64,000 nt of DNA from Maribacter ulvicola (GCF_900155985.1 NZ_FTMA01000001.1:248001-312000); one strand, 5' to 3'. Counted from the first letter of the stretch, positions 17,779-27,031 are shown. Made by a program: numbers and translations. Notes: a model not told the origin generated them from the letters alone.

Positions 17779-17899
17779 ATCTCTTTTTTTGCTATGCGTG
17801 CATAATACATGATAAAAATAACATAGTTTTGATATCTAAGAAACACGGAACACTGTTTTTTCTAGTTATTTTTAAATCACGTTGAATATACACACCCTT

Positions 17900-18874
17900 A
17901 TGTCAAACAAACCTAGATTCATAAAAGAGCTATCATTGCCAGTAGTTGCCGCCCCAATGTTCTTAATTTCTGGACCAGAAATGGTAATAGCATGTTGTAA
18001 AAACGGCATTGTAGGTACATTTCCGGCACTGAACCAACGTACAAGTGAAGGTTTTGAAGAATGGCTTATTGAAATAAAGACAGCTTTAAAAATATATGAA
18101 GAAGAGACCGGTAAAAAAGCCGCTCCTTTTGGCGTTAACCTAATTGTTCACCAAACAAACCCTAGGTTAGAGGCAGATTTAAAACTCTGCGTTAAACATA
18201 AAGTACCATTGATTATTACTTCTCTAGGTGCTGTTTCGCAAGTTGTAGATGCCATACACAGCTATGGCGGATTGGTTTTTCACGACATTATAAAAAAGCG
18301 ACATGCCGAGAAAGCGGTCGAAGCTGGTGTAGACGGTTTAATCCTAGTTGCTGCCGGCGCCGGTGGTCATGCAGGAACCATCAACCCTATGACCCTGGTC
18401 GCTGAAATAAAGAAATTTTTTCATAAAACTATTCTTCTCTCCGGGTGTATCAGCACCGGTAGAGATATTGCTTCTGCACTTCAAATGGGTGCAGATTTAG
18501 CGTATATGGGTACCCGTTTTATTAATACCGATGAAAGTAAAGCTACACCTGAATATCGCCAAATGATTATTGATGCCGGTGCAAGCGATGTCATTTATAC
18601 GGCAGCTATTTCTGGCGTACATGCCAACTTCTTAGGCGCTAGTTTAAAGGCGGCAGGTATTACAGAAGAGGACTTGAAGAAAGATGTAAAAATAGATTTT
18701 GGTAAAGAAATGAATACCGAAACCAAAGCTTGGAAAACAATTTGGTCTGCGGGTCAAGGTGCTGCACTCATTGACGACTCTACATCTGTTACTGAATTGG
18801 TATCACACTTAAAATCTGAATTTAAAGAAGCAATTAAAGCCCAAATTAAAGCTCTAGAAACGTACCCAAAATAA
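17900..18874 (+). CDS. Nitronate monooxygenase-type NAD(P)H-dependent flavin oxidoreductase
   Basis: An FMN TIM-barrel of the nitronate monooxygenase/2-nitropropane dioxygenase family with 324 residues. Seen motifs are LPVVAAPMFLISGPE at the N-terminus, PFGVNLIVHQTNP, DGLILVAAGAGGHAGTINP (phosphate and FMN binding) and GCISTGRDIASALQMGADLA (C-terminal phosphate site). An upstream in-frame TTG at 17882 exists; the ATG at 17900 gives the usual N-terminus. The family detoxifies nitronates or acts as a quinone/enoyl reductase; the natural substrate is uncertain. Confidence 0.87.
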   Translation: MSNKPRFIKELSLPVVAAPMFLISGPEMVIACCKNGIVGTFPALNQRTSEGFEEWLIEIKTALKIYEEETGKKAAPFGVNLIVHQTNPRLEADLKLCVKHKVPLIITSLGAVSQVVDAIHSYGGLVFHDIIKKRHAEKAVEAGVDGLILVAAGAGGHAGTINPMTLVAEIKKFFHKTILLSGCISTGRDIASALQMGADLAYMGTRFINTDESKATPEYRQMIIDAGASDVIYTAAISGVHANFLGASLKAAGITEEDLKKDVKIDFGKEMNTETKAWKTIWSAGQGAALIDDSTSVTELVSHLKSEFKEAIKAQIKALETYPK

Positions 18875-18983
18875 ACTTCTGGCTAGCCCGCAAGACAATG
18901 AATTGAAAATAAAATTAACATATCAACACCAGCGACATAACTTTAAAACACTGATTATCCATTAATTACGATTTTATAAATAC

Positions 18984-19943
18984 ATGCCTTTAGTTGACTC
19001 TACATATGATCCACCATTATTTTTTAAGAACGGACACCTTTCTACCATATATTCTGGGATAGTTAGAAAAGTAGAAGATGTTGAGCAAACACGCATACGT
19101 ATTACCTTACCTGATTCTGATTTTTTAGATACCGACTGGAGCTATACTACATCTCCCTCCAGAAAATTGGTCATCATCATACATGGGCTTGAAGGAAGTT
19201 CCAAAAGGGCTTACATGAAAGGTAGCGCTAAGATTTTAATACAATCTGGCTATAACGTCTGCGCTATTAATCTAAGAGGATGCAGTGGTACTGCTAATAA
19301 ATTATTTAGATCTTATCATTCTGGAGCGACAGAAGATCTGCACGCTGTAATTGAACATGTTTTGCATTTAGGTGAATACACAAGTATTTACTTACATGGT
19401 TTTAGTCTTGGTGGTAATCTTCTTTTAAAATACCTTGGCGAAGAAAGAGATCTAGTTAAGGAAATTAAAGGTGCAGTTGCCATTTCGGTGCCTTGCCAAC
19501 TAGCAGATTCACTTCACCAATTACTTCAGTTCAAGAACGCATTATACGCCAAACGATTTAAGGGAAACCTCATTAAAAAATTGAAACTAAAACAAGAATT
19601 ATTTCCTGACCTTGTATCCGACACTGATATCAAGAATATTAAAACCCTTAAAGATTTTGATGATTTTTATACCAGCAGAGCACACGGTTTTAACAATGCG
19701 ATGGATTATTATGCAAAAAGTAGCAGTCTTCAATTTTTAAACAACATTAAAGTACCTACATTAATCATAAATGCTCTAAACGATTCTTTTTTAGGTTCTG
19801 AATGTTACCCTACGGAAATAGCAAAAGACCACAGTAACCTATTTCTAGAAATGCCTAAATATGGTGGTCATGTTGGTTTTTACGGAAACGATAACTTTAC
19901 CTATACAGAGAGGCGTACCTTGGAGTTTTTAGAAAATCTTTAG
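18984..19943 (+). CDS. YheT-type alpha/beta hydrolase
   Basis: A 319-residue alpha/beta hydrolase of the YheT/ABHD1-3 group. It has the group N-terminus FKNGHLSTIYSG. The oxyanion region is IIHGLEGSSKRAYM. The nucleophile is Ser141 in HGFSLGGNLLLKYLGE. The acid is probably Asp267 (ALNDSFLG) and the base His296 (YGGHVGF). No signal peptide. Substrates are esters or phospholipids in related proteins; the bacterial role is unknown. It lies 109 nt after the flavin oxidoreductase in the same direction, without a clear terminator between them. Confidence 0.88.
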   Translation: MPLVDSTYDPPLFFKNGHLSTIYSGIVRKVEDVEQTRIRITLPDSDFLDTDWSYTTSPSRKLVIIIHGLEGSSKRAYMKGSAKILIQSGYNVCAINLRGCSGTANKLFRSYHSGATEDLHAVIEHVLHLGEYTSIYLHGFSLGGNLLLKYLGEERDLVKEIKGAVAISVPCQLADSLHQLLQFKNALYAKRFKGNLIKKLKLKQELFPDLVSDTDIKNIKTLKDFDDFYTSRAHGFNNAMDYYAKSSSLQFLNNIKVPTLIINALNDSFLGSECYPTEIAKDHSNLFLEMPKYGGHVGFYGNDNFTYTERRTLEFLENL

Positions 19944-20105
19944 ATTATATTATTTAACAAATACCAAAACCTTCACCTAATTTGTTACTTCCTTTAAATT
20001 ATTAGTTAAAAACTAAAATGGATACTTATTTAAATATACTTTGACCCGTAAAAATTCATATATTAGTCGCTTAATTTACTGACAACATTTAAAAGAGAGT
20101 AACGT

Positions 20106-20585
20106 ATGCGCAAATTATTCACCTTATTAGCTCTAAGCACAATGATTATTAGTTGTGGCGAGAAGAAGGAAGAAAAAAAAGATGGTTTTGAAATGAACAG
20201 AACCAAAAAAGAGGCTAAAACAGAAAAGGCAAGTGAAGGCGTGCCTGTTGATTTAGATAATAAAGGAGTTGGTCCAATTACCAGTGTTTCTTTTGATGAT
20301 GCCGTTAATGAGGAGATGGCAGCTGCAGGTAAAGAAAAATTCCAAGCAATTTGTACGGCTTGTCATATGGCTGAACAACGTATGATCGGACCGGCATTAA
20401 AGGGTGTTTACGAACGTAGAAGTCCAGAATGGGTAATGAACATGATTATCAATCCTGATAAAATGTTGAAAGAAGATCCTATAGCAAAGGCATTATTGAA
20501 AGAATATAACAATGCCATAATGCTAAATCAAAATTTAAACGAAGAAGAAGCTCGTAACTTAGCAGAGTACTTAAGAACGTTATAA
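20106..20585 (+). CDS. Lipoprotein c-type cytochrome (class I)
   Basis: A 159-residue membrane-anchored cytochrome c. The lipobox is IISC (Cys17), followed by a charged Lys/Glu linker to about residue 60 and one haem domain. Haem attachment is CTACH (Cys83, Cys86, His87), and the distal ligand is probably Met139 (NAIMLNQNL). The C-terminal helix NLAEYLRTL is typical. It presumably shuttles electrons at the periplasmic face; its partner is not in the window. It ends at a strong terminator. Confidence 0.9.
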   Translation: MRKLFTLLALSTMIISCGEKKEEKKDGFEMNRTKKEAKTEKASEGVPVDLDNKGVGPITSVSFDDAVNEEMAAAGKEKFQAICTACHMAEQRMIGPALKGVYERRSPEWVMNMIINPDKMLKEDPIAKALLKEYNNAIMLNQNLNEEEARNLAEYLRTL

Positions 20586-20608
20586 GTTTAAACGCCAACC
20601 TAATACCG

Positions 20609-20647
20609 AAAACCCTTTCATTTATAAATGAAAGGGTTTTCTTTTTT
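20609..20647 (+). terminator. Intrinsic terminator of the cytochrome c gene
   Basis: A perfect 32-nt palindrome, AAAACCCTTTCATTTA and its complement, is followed by CTTTTTT. It lies 23 nt after the cytochrome stop codon. Confidence 0.9.
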
Positions 20648-20650
20648 AAA

Positions 20651-20658
20651 TACTTTTG
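20651..20658 (+). promoter_or_regulatory. Candidate -7 element for the DsbA-like/thioredoxin genes
   Basis: TACTTTTG matches TAnnTTTG exactly, 63 nt upstream of the ATG at 20722. The -33 region would fall inside the preceding terminator and has no TTG, so support is partial. Confidence 0.4.
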
Positions 20659-20721
20659 CATTCATATTAAATGTATGTTTTCCGTACTTTTCACGACCAA
20701 TTAATAGTTAAATGATCATAT

Positions 20722-21411
20722 ATGCAAAACGATAAAATAAAAATAGATATAGTTTCTGACGTAGCTTGCCCATGGTGTTATGTAGGTAAAAAAAGGTTAG
20801 AAAAAGCAATAAAGGAGTGGGATGGGGCCGAGATAGAAATTGAATGGCATCCGTTTCAGTTAGACCCGGATATCTCTAAAGAAGGCTTGGATAGGGACAC
20901 CTACCTCACCAACAAATTTGGAAACTTGGAAGGACCTCTTGAAATGACCAAACGTTTAGAAGAAAGCGGTAAGGAAGAAGGAATCAATTTTAATTTTGGC
21001 AAGAAATGGTTAGTCGTAAACACATTACCATTACATCAACTTTTACACGTAGCTGGCCAAGAAGGTTTTAAAGCCGTCCTAAAAGAGCGCCTAATGAAAG
21101 CCTACTTTGATGAAAACCTTCATTTAAACGATGTTGCCGTTCTAAGTGCTATTATGTCTGAATTTGATTGGTCCACAGAAAAAACAGAGAACATTCTAAA
21201 TGACGATGCTATTGCCTATGCTGTAAAACAAGAAATTGCACATTACCAGCAACGCGGAGTCAATAGTGTGCCTTTCTTTATCATCAATGATAAATTTGGT
21301 ATTAGTGGAGCACAACCACCAGCTGCATTTTTAGAAGCTTTTCAACAAGTAGCTCCATTAAAAATAATAGCTACAGGAGACAGTTGTGATCCTTCAACAG
21401 GAATTTGCTAA
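20722..21411 (+). CDS. DsbA-family (FrnE-like) oxidoreductase
   Basis: A 229-residue DsbA-fold protein without a signal peptide, hence cytoplasmic like FrnE. It begins with the redox motif ACPWCYVGKKRLE (Cys16, Cys19), has the helical insertion, and carries the cis-Pro loop GVNSVPFFIINDKFGISGAQ near the C-terminus. The tail SCDPSTGIC adds another Cys pair. It probably catalyses disulfide exchange or 2-hydroxychromene-carboxylate-isomerase-like chemistry. The thioredoxin gene follows 43 nt later on the same strand, a sensible redox partner. Confidence 0.88.
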   Translation: MQNDKIKIDIVSDVACPWCYVGKKRLEKAIKEWDGAEIEIEWHPFQLDPDISKEGLDRDTYLTNKFGNLEGPLEMTKRLEESGKEEGINFNFGKKWLVVNTLPLHQLLHVAGQEGFKAVLKERLMKAYFDENLHLNDVAVLSAIMSEFDWSTEKTENILNDDAIAYAVKQEIAHYQQRGVNSVPFFIINDKFGISGAQPPAAFLEAFQQVAPLKIIATGDSCDPSTGIC

Positions 21412-21454
21412 TTTACTATTAGCTTAAAATCAGTATTCATTTAAAACATAAGAT

Positions 21455-21751
21455 ATGAAAGCTTCATTTTCAGAAATCATAAAAGGCGACACTCCGGTAT
21501 TGGTAAACTTTTTTGCCGACTGGTGTGGTCCATGTAAATCGTTTGCTCCAACCTTAAAAGATGTCAAGGGAGATTTAGACGACGGTGTTAAAGTCGTTAA
21601 AATTGATGTTGATAAAAATCAAACTTTGGCAGCTCAATACCAAGTTAAGGGTGTGCCTACAACCATTCTTTTTAAAGATGGAAAACAAGTTTGGAGACAA
21701 TCTGGAGTACTACCAAAGCACGAACTAATACAGATTATAAAATCTCATTAA
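21455..21751 (+). CDS. Thioredoxin
   Basis: A compact 98-residue thioredoxin with the active site FFADWCGPCKSFAP (Cys24, Cys27) and cis-Pro VKGVPTTILFKDGK. It has no signal peptide, so it is cytoplasmic. It probably reduces proteins in concert with the DsbA-like gene upstream. The coding end overlaps the convergent lactonase gene by 4 nt. Confidence 0.92.
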   Translation: MKASFSEIIKGDTPVLVNFFADWCGPCKSFAPTLKDVKGDLDDGVKVVKIDVDKNQTLAAQYQVKGVPTTILFKDGKQVWRQSGVLPKHELIQIIKSH

Positions 21752-22851
21752 TAGAATTTTAAACATACTGGACTAGACAAATCAACTTGGCTTACAAAAC
21801 TTAGAGTTCCATTCTTTGCATCTCTATTAAAAACAACAATATTGTTGCTACGTTGATTTGCCACCAGTACATACTTTCCTGTAGGATCAATGGTAAAGTT
21901 TCTTGGCCAATCTCCTTTTACGGACTCCCTACCTACTAATTCTAATTTTCCAGTAGTTTCACTTACTTTAAATATGACTACAGTATTCTCTCCCCTATTA
22001 GTGCCATATAGAAATTTACCATCTGGCGATAAATGAAGGTCGGCGCAATAACTTTCCCCTTTAAAATCTGAAGCTACCGTTTCATAGGTTGTACCAATAT
22101 TATACCTGCCTTCTTCTTTCTGAAACATGGTTATGGTTGAATTCAATTCATTGATTACATAAAGAAATTCTTCATTCTTAGATGTTACAAAATGCCTAGG
22201 ACCGGCACCCTCGGCAACAACCAATTCTTTTTGTTCGCTTGGAACAAAATTGCCATCAGACACTTTATATTTTTTTATTCTGTCCAGACCTAAATCAGAA
22301 ACGATCAATTCTCCATTTAAGAAAGAAGACATATGCGCATGGGCGTTTCTAGTGGTATCTAAAACCTTGTGATCTATGATTTGCGGAGCCGGTTTAAGAT
22401 TTCCATTTTCCAACGTATGATACACTGCCACATTACCTCCGGTGTAGTTTGCCGCAGCCACTAGCTTTCCATCATCACTAACGCCAACAAAACAGGGATG
22501 TGCACCATACGTAGATTGCTCCTCCACGTAAACCAAAGAAGTATCCTTTACGCTAAATGTGGTAATTGAACCATCGTTCTCTTTGTAATTATCAACCTCA
22601 CTTACGGCATATAACGAATTTCTATCCGGAGAAAATGCTATATAAGAAGGATTTTTAATTTTCGCTGCTAATGATTTATTTGTCAATTCGCCCGTATCAA
22701 GGTTTAAATTAAATCTATATATGCCCTCGCTACCATTATCGGTATACGTTCCTACAAAAAGAACTTCTTCGTTTTTTGACTCTTCCACCTTACAACTGTT
22801 TAAAATGACCAACCCAACAATTAGAGTAAATAAACCTATTTTATTCTTCAT
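21748..22851 (-). CDS. Lactonase-fold (YbhE/Pgl-like) seven-bladed propeller lipoprotein
   Basis: A 367-residue lipoprotein (lipobox VILNSC, Cys20) of the lactonase (PF10282-type) beta-propeller family. It has recurring blades with sequence such as YIAFSPDRNSLYAVSEV, VGVSDDGKLVAAANYTGGNV, LHLSPDGKFLYGTNRGENT and FTIDPTGKYVLVANQRSNNI. Cytoplasmic members are 6-phosphogluconolactonases. The lipid anchor means this one is extracytoplasmic, so the annotated enzyme activity may not apply and the substrate is unknown. It is convergent with thioredoxin (4-nt overlap). Confidence 0.85.
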   Translation of the reverse strand: MKNKIGLFTLIVGLVILNSCKVEESKNEEVLFVGTYTDNGSEGIYRFNLNLDTGELTNKSLAAKIKNPSYIAFSPDRNSLYAVSEVDNYKENDGSITTFSVKDTSLVYVEEQSTYGAHPCFVGVSDDGKLVAAANYTGGNVAVYHTLENGNLKPAPQIIDHKVLDTTRNAHAHMSSFLNGELIVSDLGLDRIKKYKVSDGNFVPSEQKELVVAEGAGPRHFVTSKNEEFLYVINELNSTITMFQKEEGRYNIGTTYETVASDFKGESYCADLHLSPDGKFLYGTNRGENTVVIFKVSETTGKLELVGRESVKGDWPRNFTIDPTGKYVLVANQRSNNIVVFNRDAKNGTLSFVSQVDLSSPVCLKFY

Positions 22852-23010
22852 ATGTTATATGCAATATTCAAAAAATAAATCCTCAAAATTGAATAAAGGA
22901 GAATTTGTATTTTATTGATAAAAATATAAAATTATCATTCAAAAACTACGATCAATCCAACTTCTTGGAACAAAACGGTCGTTATACCTACATCTAAGAA
23001 ACAAAGAACG

Positions 23011-23288
23011 ATGGGATACGGAGGACAACCAATGAAAGTAATGAAGGCAAATAGGGCATTACTAAAAAAAGTAGAAGCATTAGAGAGCTACGTAAAGACT
23101 ATTTAGATTATTCGCAAGAAACCAAATTACACTTTAAAGAACTCACCAGTGTTGAGTATAAAATTATCCGCAATACAATTAAAGCACAAGCTAAAAAAGA
23201 CAGCCTACAAGAAATAGGAATCTATATTATTTCTATAGCTATAGTCTTAGGAGATTTCTACGCTATATATACCTTTGCATCATTATAA
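23011..23288 (+). pseudogene. Small flavobacterial membrane protein split by a -1 frameshift at an A7 tract
   Basis: The ATG at 23011 opens MGYGGQPMKVMKANRALLKK and then meets a stop at 23104-23106 (31 codons). Shifting by -1 exactly at seven A residues (23064-23070, read as A_AAA_AAA) continues an open frame (SRSIRELRKDYLDYSQETKL...) to TAA at 23286-23288. The result is a 92-residue protein with a basic N-terminal half and a C-terminal membrane span (IGIYIISIAIVLGDFYAIYT). The start resembles a short family I associate with Flavobacteriaceae (MGYGG...NRALL/NRDLL...). A lost A, an assembly error, or programmed -1 frameshifting are all possible. Confidence 0.65.
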
Positions 23289-23306
23289 AGCCTAAAATAC
23301 AAGCTG

Positions 23307-24938
23307 TTATAAACCCCACAATTTAAAAGGATTTTTAGTTTCTGGATCTTTATCTTTTGACTTAGAAAAAGGCTTATCTACCATAACTTTGTACGTAGGG
23401 TCTTCCATTACGTTAACATCTATAATGTCATCCGCAGCTGCCAATAAACGTATACAATCATTACTTAAATGACGTAAATGAACCTTTTTACCAACCTGGG
23501 CGTAGCGTTCTGTAATCTTGTTTAAAGCTTCTATACCGCTCATATCAGAAACACGGCTTTCTCTAAAGTCTATAATGACTTCGCTGGGATCACCTTGCAC
23601 ATCAAATTTTTCATTAAAAAGCGTGGTAGACCCAAAAAATAAAGGTCCGTAGATTTCATAATGCTTCACCCCATTCTCATCTATATACTTTCTAGCTCTA
23701 ATTCTCTTGGCACTTTCCCAAGCAAAAACCAAAGCAGAAATTATTACCCCAATCAATACCGCTAATGCCAAATTGTGTAAGACCACAGTAATCAAAGTAA
23801 CCAATATCATTACAAAAATATCTGATCTAGGCATTCTTCTTAAGGCTTTAAAACTTGCCCACTCAAATGTACCAACGGACACCATGACCATAACACCTAC
23901 CAACGCAGCTATAGGCACCAACTCTATTACCGGCGCTCCAAATAAAATTATTACCAATATGGTTAACGCAGCAATAATACCCGATAAGCGTGCCCTTGAA
24001 CCGGCAGACAGGTTAACCAAGGTTTGTGCAATCATTGGGCAACCGCCCATACCACCAAAGAAACCGTTCAATATATTTGCACCACCTTGCGCCAAACACT
24101 CTCTATTACTATTCCCTTTTGTATTGGTAATCTCATCTACTAAGTTTAGGGTAAGTAAACCTTCTGTTAGCCCTACCGCAGCCATTATTAACCCGTAAGG
24201 TAAAATAATTTTGAAGGCCTCTAATGTAAAAGGAATGCTTGGTATATGAAACGAAGGCAAAGACCCACTAAGCGACTTCAACTCTTCTCCAGGTAACGTA
24301 TCTTGATTAATAATATCTACTACTTGTTTGGTGTCTATATTTAGAAAATAAACAACTAGAAACACTACAATAATTCCTATTAACGAAGCAGGGACCGCTT
24401 TAGTTAGTTTAGGAACAAATACAATTACGACAATGGTGAAGAGTACCAAACCTACCATCGTATATAATGTTGTTCCTGTTAACCACACTGCAGCATCTCC
24501 TACACCAATTTTAAATTGATCCATTTGCGCCATAAAAATGATAATGGCCAAACCGTTTACAAAACCGAACATTACGGGCTGAGGCACTAAACGGATAAAT
24601 TTACCCAACTTTAAAAGACCTACCACCAATTGAAACACGCCCGCCAAGGCAACTGCCGCAAAAACATATTCTAAACCGTGAGAGTTCATTAATGCCATTA
24701 GCACAACAACTGTTGCTCCTGCTCCACCAGAAATCAGTCCAGGCCTTCCCCCAAATATTGCTGTCACCAAGCCCATGATAAAAGCACCATATAAACCCAC
24801 TAGCGGTGAAAATCCTGCAAGAATAGCAAACATCAATGATTCTGGAATCATTGTCATTGCAACCGTTAATCCCGCTAAAATTTCATTTTTATAATCTACC
24901 TTCTGATTGAAATCGAATATATTGAGGTACTTCTGCAT
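23307..24938 (-). CDS. SulP-family anion transporter with STAS domain
   Basis: A 543-residue SLC26/SulP membrane protein. It has an N-terminal transport domain of about 11-14 spans (ILAGLTVAMTMIPESLMFAI, GLYGAFIMGLVTAIFGGRPG, NSNRECLAQGGANILNGFFG). It ends in a cytoplasmic STAS domain (about 425-520; LFFGSTTLFNEKFD, VIIDFRESRVSDMSGIEALN). Possible substrates are sulfate, bicarbonate or dicarboxylates; none is indicated by neighbours. It is a different subtype from the second SulP protein at 60939. It is transcribed alone, its stop 18 nt from the frameshifted gene's end. Confidence 0.9.
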   Translation of the reverse strand: MQKYLNIFDFNQKVDYKNEILAGLTVAMTMIPESLMFAILAGFSPLVGLYGAFIMGLVTAIFGGRPGLISGGAGATVVVLMALMNSHGLEYVFAAVALAGVFQLVVGLLKLGKFIRLVPQPVMFGFVNGLAIIIFMAQMDQFKIGVGDAAVWLTGTTLYTMVGLVLFTIVVIVFVPKLTKAVPASLIGIIVVFLVVYFLNIDTKQVVDIINQDTLPGEELKSLSGSLPSFHIPSIPFTLEAFKIILPYGLIMAAVGLTEGLLTLNLVDEITNTKGNSNRECLAQGGANILNGFFGGMGGCPMIAQTLVNLSAGSRARLSGIIAALTILVIILFGAPVIELVPIAALVGVMVMVSVGTFEWASFKALRRMPRSDIFVMILVTLITVVLHNLALAVLIGVIISALVFAWESAKRIRARKYIDENGVKHYEIYGPLFFGSTTLFNEKFDVQGDPSEVIIDFRESRVSDMSGIEALNKITERYAQVGKKVHLRHLSNDCIRLLAAADDIIDVNVMEDPTYKVMVDKPFSKSKDKDPETKNPFKLWGL

Positions 24939-25059
24939 GTACTTAAATTTAAAGGGCGCAAAAATAAGTCATATTTACCGGCCTTACCACAAACAAGCTA
25001 ATTATTACCAATTTATCTGTTTTCCAGAGCATTAATCCTAATAATTTCTCTCCTAGCGG

Positions 25060-25420
25060 TTATAATTTAGCAGTATCATATTGGACTTGGAACCATTTAG
25101 GCGAATTACCCTGAAATACGTAATCTCCTGGTGCAATTCTATTCTTCTAAGCGTTAAATCTCCACTTGTAGTTTCTCAATTTCCCGGCTCCGCTGACATC
25201 ATTGAAATGTGCTGAACCCTACTAACCTTGCCCCTTTACGTATTACACCTAATACCGTGTGCTTCTCTGATAATAAAAATCAACAAATCACCAGCCTTCT
25301 TTTTACCATTAGTTTTTTTGTATGCGTTATCGTAAAAATAAATTAAGTCCTAGTTGTTTATAAAACTCCTGAGCGCTAGTAATTTGTACTGCCGTAACAT
25401 TAACTAAAATTTGAACAATA
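25060..25420 (-). pseudogene. Decayed reading frame, several frameshifts and a stop
   Basis: Reading the minus strand across the SulP-AraC gap gives coherent protein-like pieces in changing frames: VQITSAQEFYKQLGLNLF, then FYDNAYKKTNGKKKAGDLLI, then KHTVLGVIRKGARLVGFSTF, then NDVSGAGKLRNYKWRFNA, an in-frame TAG, and KNRIAPGDYVFQGNSPKWFQ to the terminal TAA at 25062-25060. At least three frameshifts plus one stop are needed, so this looks like a gene relic. I do not recognise the family. The rest of the 538-nt gap (24939-25476) shows nothing else clear apart from AT-rich DNA before the AraC gene. Confidence 0.4.
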
Positions 25421-25476
25421 TTGATTATAATTAATCCTTAAACTAAAATTATACGCAATTTTGTTACATTTAGCTT

Positions 25477-26325
25477 ATGAAAATTGAGTTAGAAACTATT
25501 GAACCAGCTAGCAAAAGTCCGTTTCGTTTACTTCACGACCCCAAGCTTAGTCATCTCTTTTATTGGCATTTTCACCCGGAATATGAAATTGTTTATATTG
25601 AAGGAGCAAACGGCACCAGACATGTTGGTGATCATATTTCTGAATATGAAGAATCTGATTTGGTTCTTATAGGTGCTAACATACCACATCTAAATTTTGA
25701 CTACGGTGTAAAAACGACGTACCGTGAAGAAGTCTTGCATATTAAACCTTCTTTTAAAAGTACTTTTGTAGACCCTATTCCAGAATTGAAAAACTTAAAT
25801 AGATTATTAGATCTATCAAGATACGGAATTGCTTTTCATGGGGAAACTAAAAAAGTGGTGGGTCAATTATTAAAAGAGCTCCACACCCTAAAACCTTTTG
25901 AGTATTTTATGGCGATTATGAATATTCTTAAAAGACTTTCTCAAAGCAACGAGTTTAAATTGCTGCATAAAAAACCCTATAAAAATAGATACAGTAAAAA
26001 GGAGCAAAGTAGAATTCGTGATATTTATGCCTTAATAGATAAACGCTACCAAGGAAAAATCTCAGTTGATGAAGTTGCTCAATTTTGCAACCTGACCAAA
26101 CCCGCTTTTTGCCGTTACTTTAAAAAAGCAACGGGCAGTACTTTTGTTGAGTTCTTAAATCAATATCGCATCAGTCAATCTAAAAGATTACTACTGTCCG
26201 GAAAGAACGTTAGCGAAACCTGTTTTGAATGCGGATTTGAAAGTCTGTCGTACTTCAACAGAACATTTAAGAAAGTAACGGGAGAAAATCCTTCGGCATT
26301 TAAGAAAAGGTTACAGAGCAATTAA
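25477..26325 (+). CDS. AraC-family transcriptional regulator with cupin sensor
   Basis: The 282 residues comprise an N-terminal cupin (about 25-90; LFYWHFHPEYEIVYIEGANG, GDHISEYEESDLVLIGANIP) that would bind a small effector. The C-terminal double helix-turn-helix (about 185-280) is ISVDEVAQFCNLTKPAFCRY and the AraC signature CGFESLSYFNRTFKKVTGEN. In related regulators the ligand is a sugar or aromatic compound; here it is unknown. No target operon is adjacent on the same strand except the DUF421 gene 125 nt downstream. Confidence 0.9.
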   Translation: MKIELETIEPASKSPFRLLHDPKLSHLFYWHFHPEYEIVYIEGANGTRHVGDHISEYEESDLVLIGANIPHLNFDYGVKTTYREEVLHIKPSFKSTFVDPIPELKNLNRLLDLSRYGIAFHGETKKVVGQLLKELHTLKPFEYFMAIMNILKRLSQSNEFKLLHKKPYKNRYSKKEQSRIRDIYALIDKRYQGKISVDEVAQFCNLTKPAFCRYFKKATGSTFVEFLNQYRISQSKRLLLSGKNVSETCFECGFESLSYFNRTFKKVTGENPSAFKKRLQSN

Positions 26326-26450
26326 ATGAACAAGCATTCTACGCAAAAGAGGAAACAAGTAAAGTAAGTCCCTGTTATTTTTAGAAAAAATACATTACTA
26401 CCCTATATTCTTATTATAAAAGGGTGAAGTATAAATTCTAAAACTTAACT

Positions 26451-26978
26451 ATGGAAATATTTGACCCACTATCACTTAAAACCGTTTTGCAAATATGTGT
26501 TGCTGCGATCTTCATCTATTTATATATGATGTTCATTACTCGTGTAACCGGTAAAAGAACGTTTGCCAAAATGACCAGTTTTGATTTTGCCGTAACTATA
26601 GCTATGGGTTCTATTTTAGCCGATGCGGTCAACAAACCTGTTTCAAGTTTAATGCCCGCTATGGTGTCTATAGCTTTGCTTGCAGGTTTACAGGCTTTAT
26701 TTGCCAAGCTATTATCATCTTCTGATGCCGCCCAGAAGGTAATGACAAATACTCCTATTTTATTAATGGAAAATGGAACTATCCTTAAAGAGAACTTGAA
26801 AAAAGCATTGGTAAGCCAGGCAGATTTAATGGGTAAATTACGTGAAGCAAATGTTTTACAGCTATCTCAAGTAAAAGCTGTCATATTTGAAACCACAGGG
26901 GATATCTCTGTTCTACATACCAATGAACAATTGGATATAGATTCCATAATCATGGAAGACATTAAAACTGAAGCATAA
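26451..26978 (+). CDS. DUF421 (YetF-like) membrane protein
   Basis: A 175-residue YetF/DUF421 protein with three N-terminal membrane spans (about 10-85; including MMFITRVTGKRTFAKMTSFD and FAVTIAMGSILADAV) and a soluble C-terminal domain (LMENGTILKENLKKALVSQA, DLMGKLREANVLQLSQVKAV, FETTGDISVL). Family proteins are widespread in spore-formers and flavobacteria; some are linked to envelope or stress functions, but the biochemical role is unknown. Length and domain order are normal. Confidence 0.88.
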   Translation: MEIFDPLSLKTVLQICVAAIFIYLYMMFITRVTGKRTFAKMTSFDFAVTIAMGSILADAVNKPVSSLMPAMVSIALLAGLQALFAKLLSSSDAAQKVMTNTPILLMENGTILKENLKKALVSQADLMGKLREANVLQLSQVKAVIFETTGDISVLHTNEQLDIDSIIMEDIKTEA

Positions 26979-27007
26979 AAAATGCCCCAATCTTAACGGT
27001 TAGGGCA
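26975..27007 (-). terminator. Probable terminator of the duplicated-domain lipoprotein gene
   Basis: An imperfect hairpin (TGCCC..., loop, ...GGGCA, stem ends 26983 and 27007) is followed on the minus strand by a T-run. It is 24 nt beyond the stop at 27032 and overlaps the end of the convergent DUF421 gene region. Confidence 0.6.
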
Positions 27008-27031
27008 CTCTTGAGACAATCAACCTAAAAA

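Noticed and set aside
17882-17899. TTG start for the flavin oxidoreductase
   Set aside because: The ATG at 17900 gives the normal N-terminus of the family, so the extension of six residues is unlikely.
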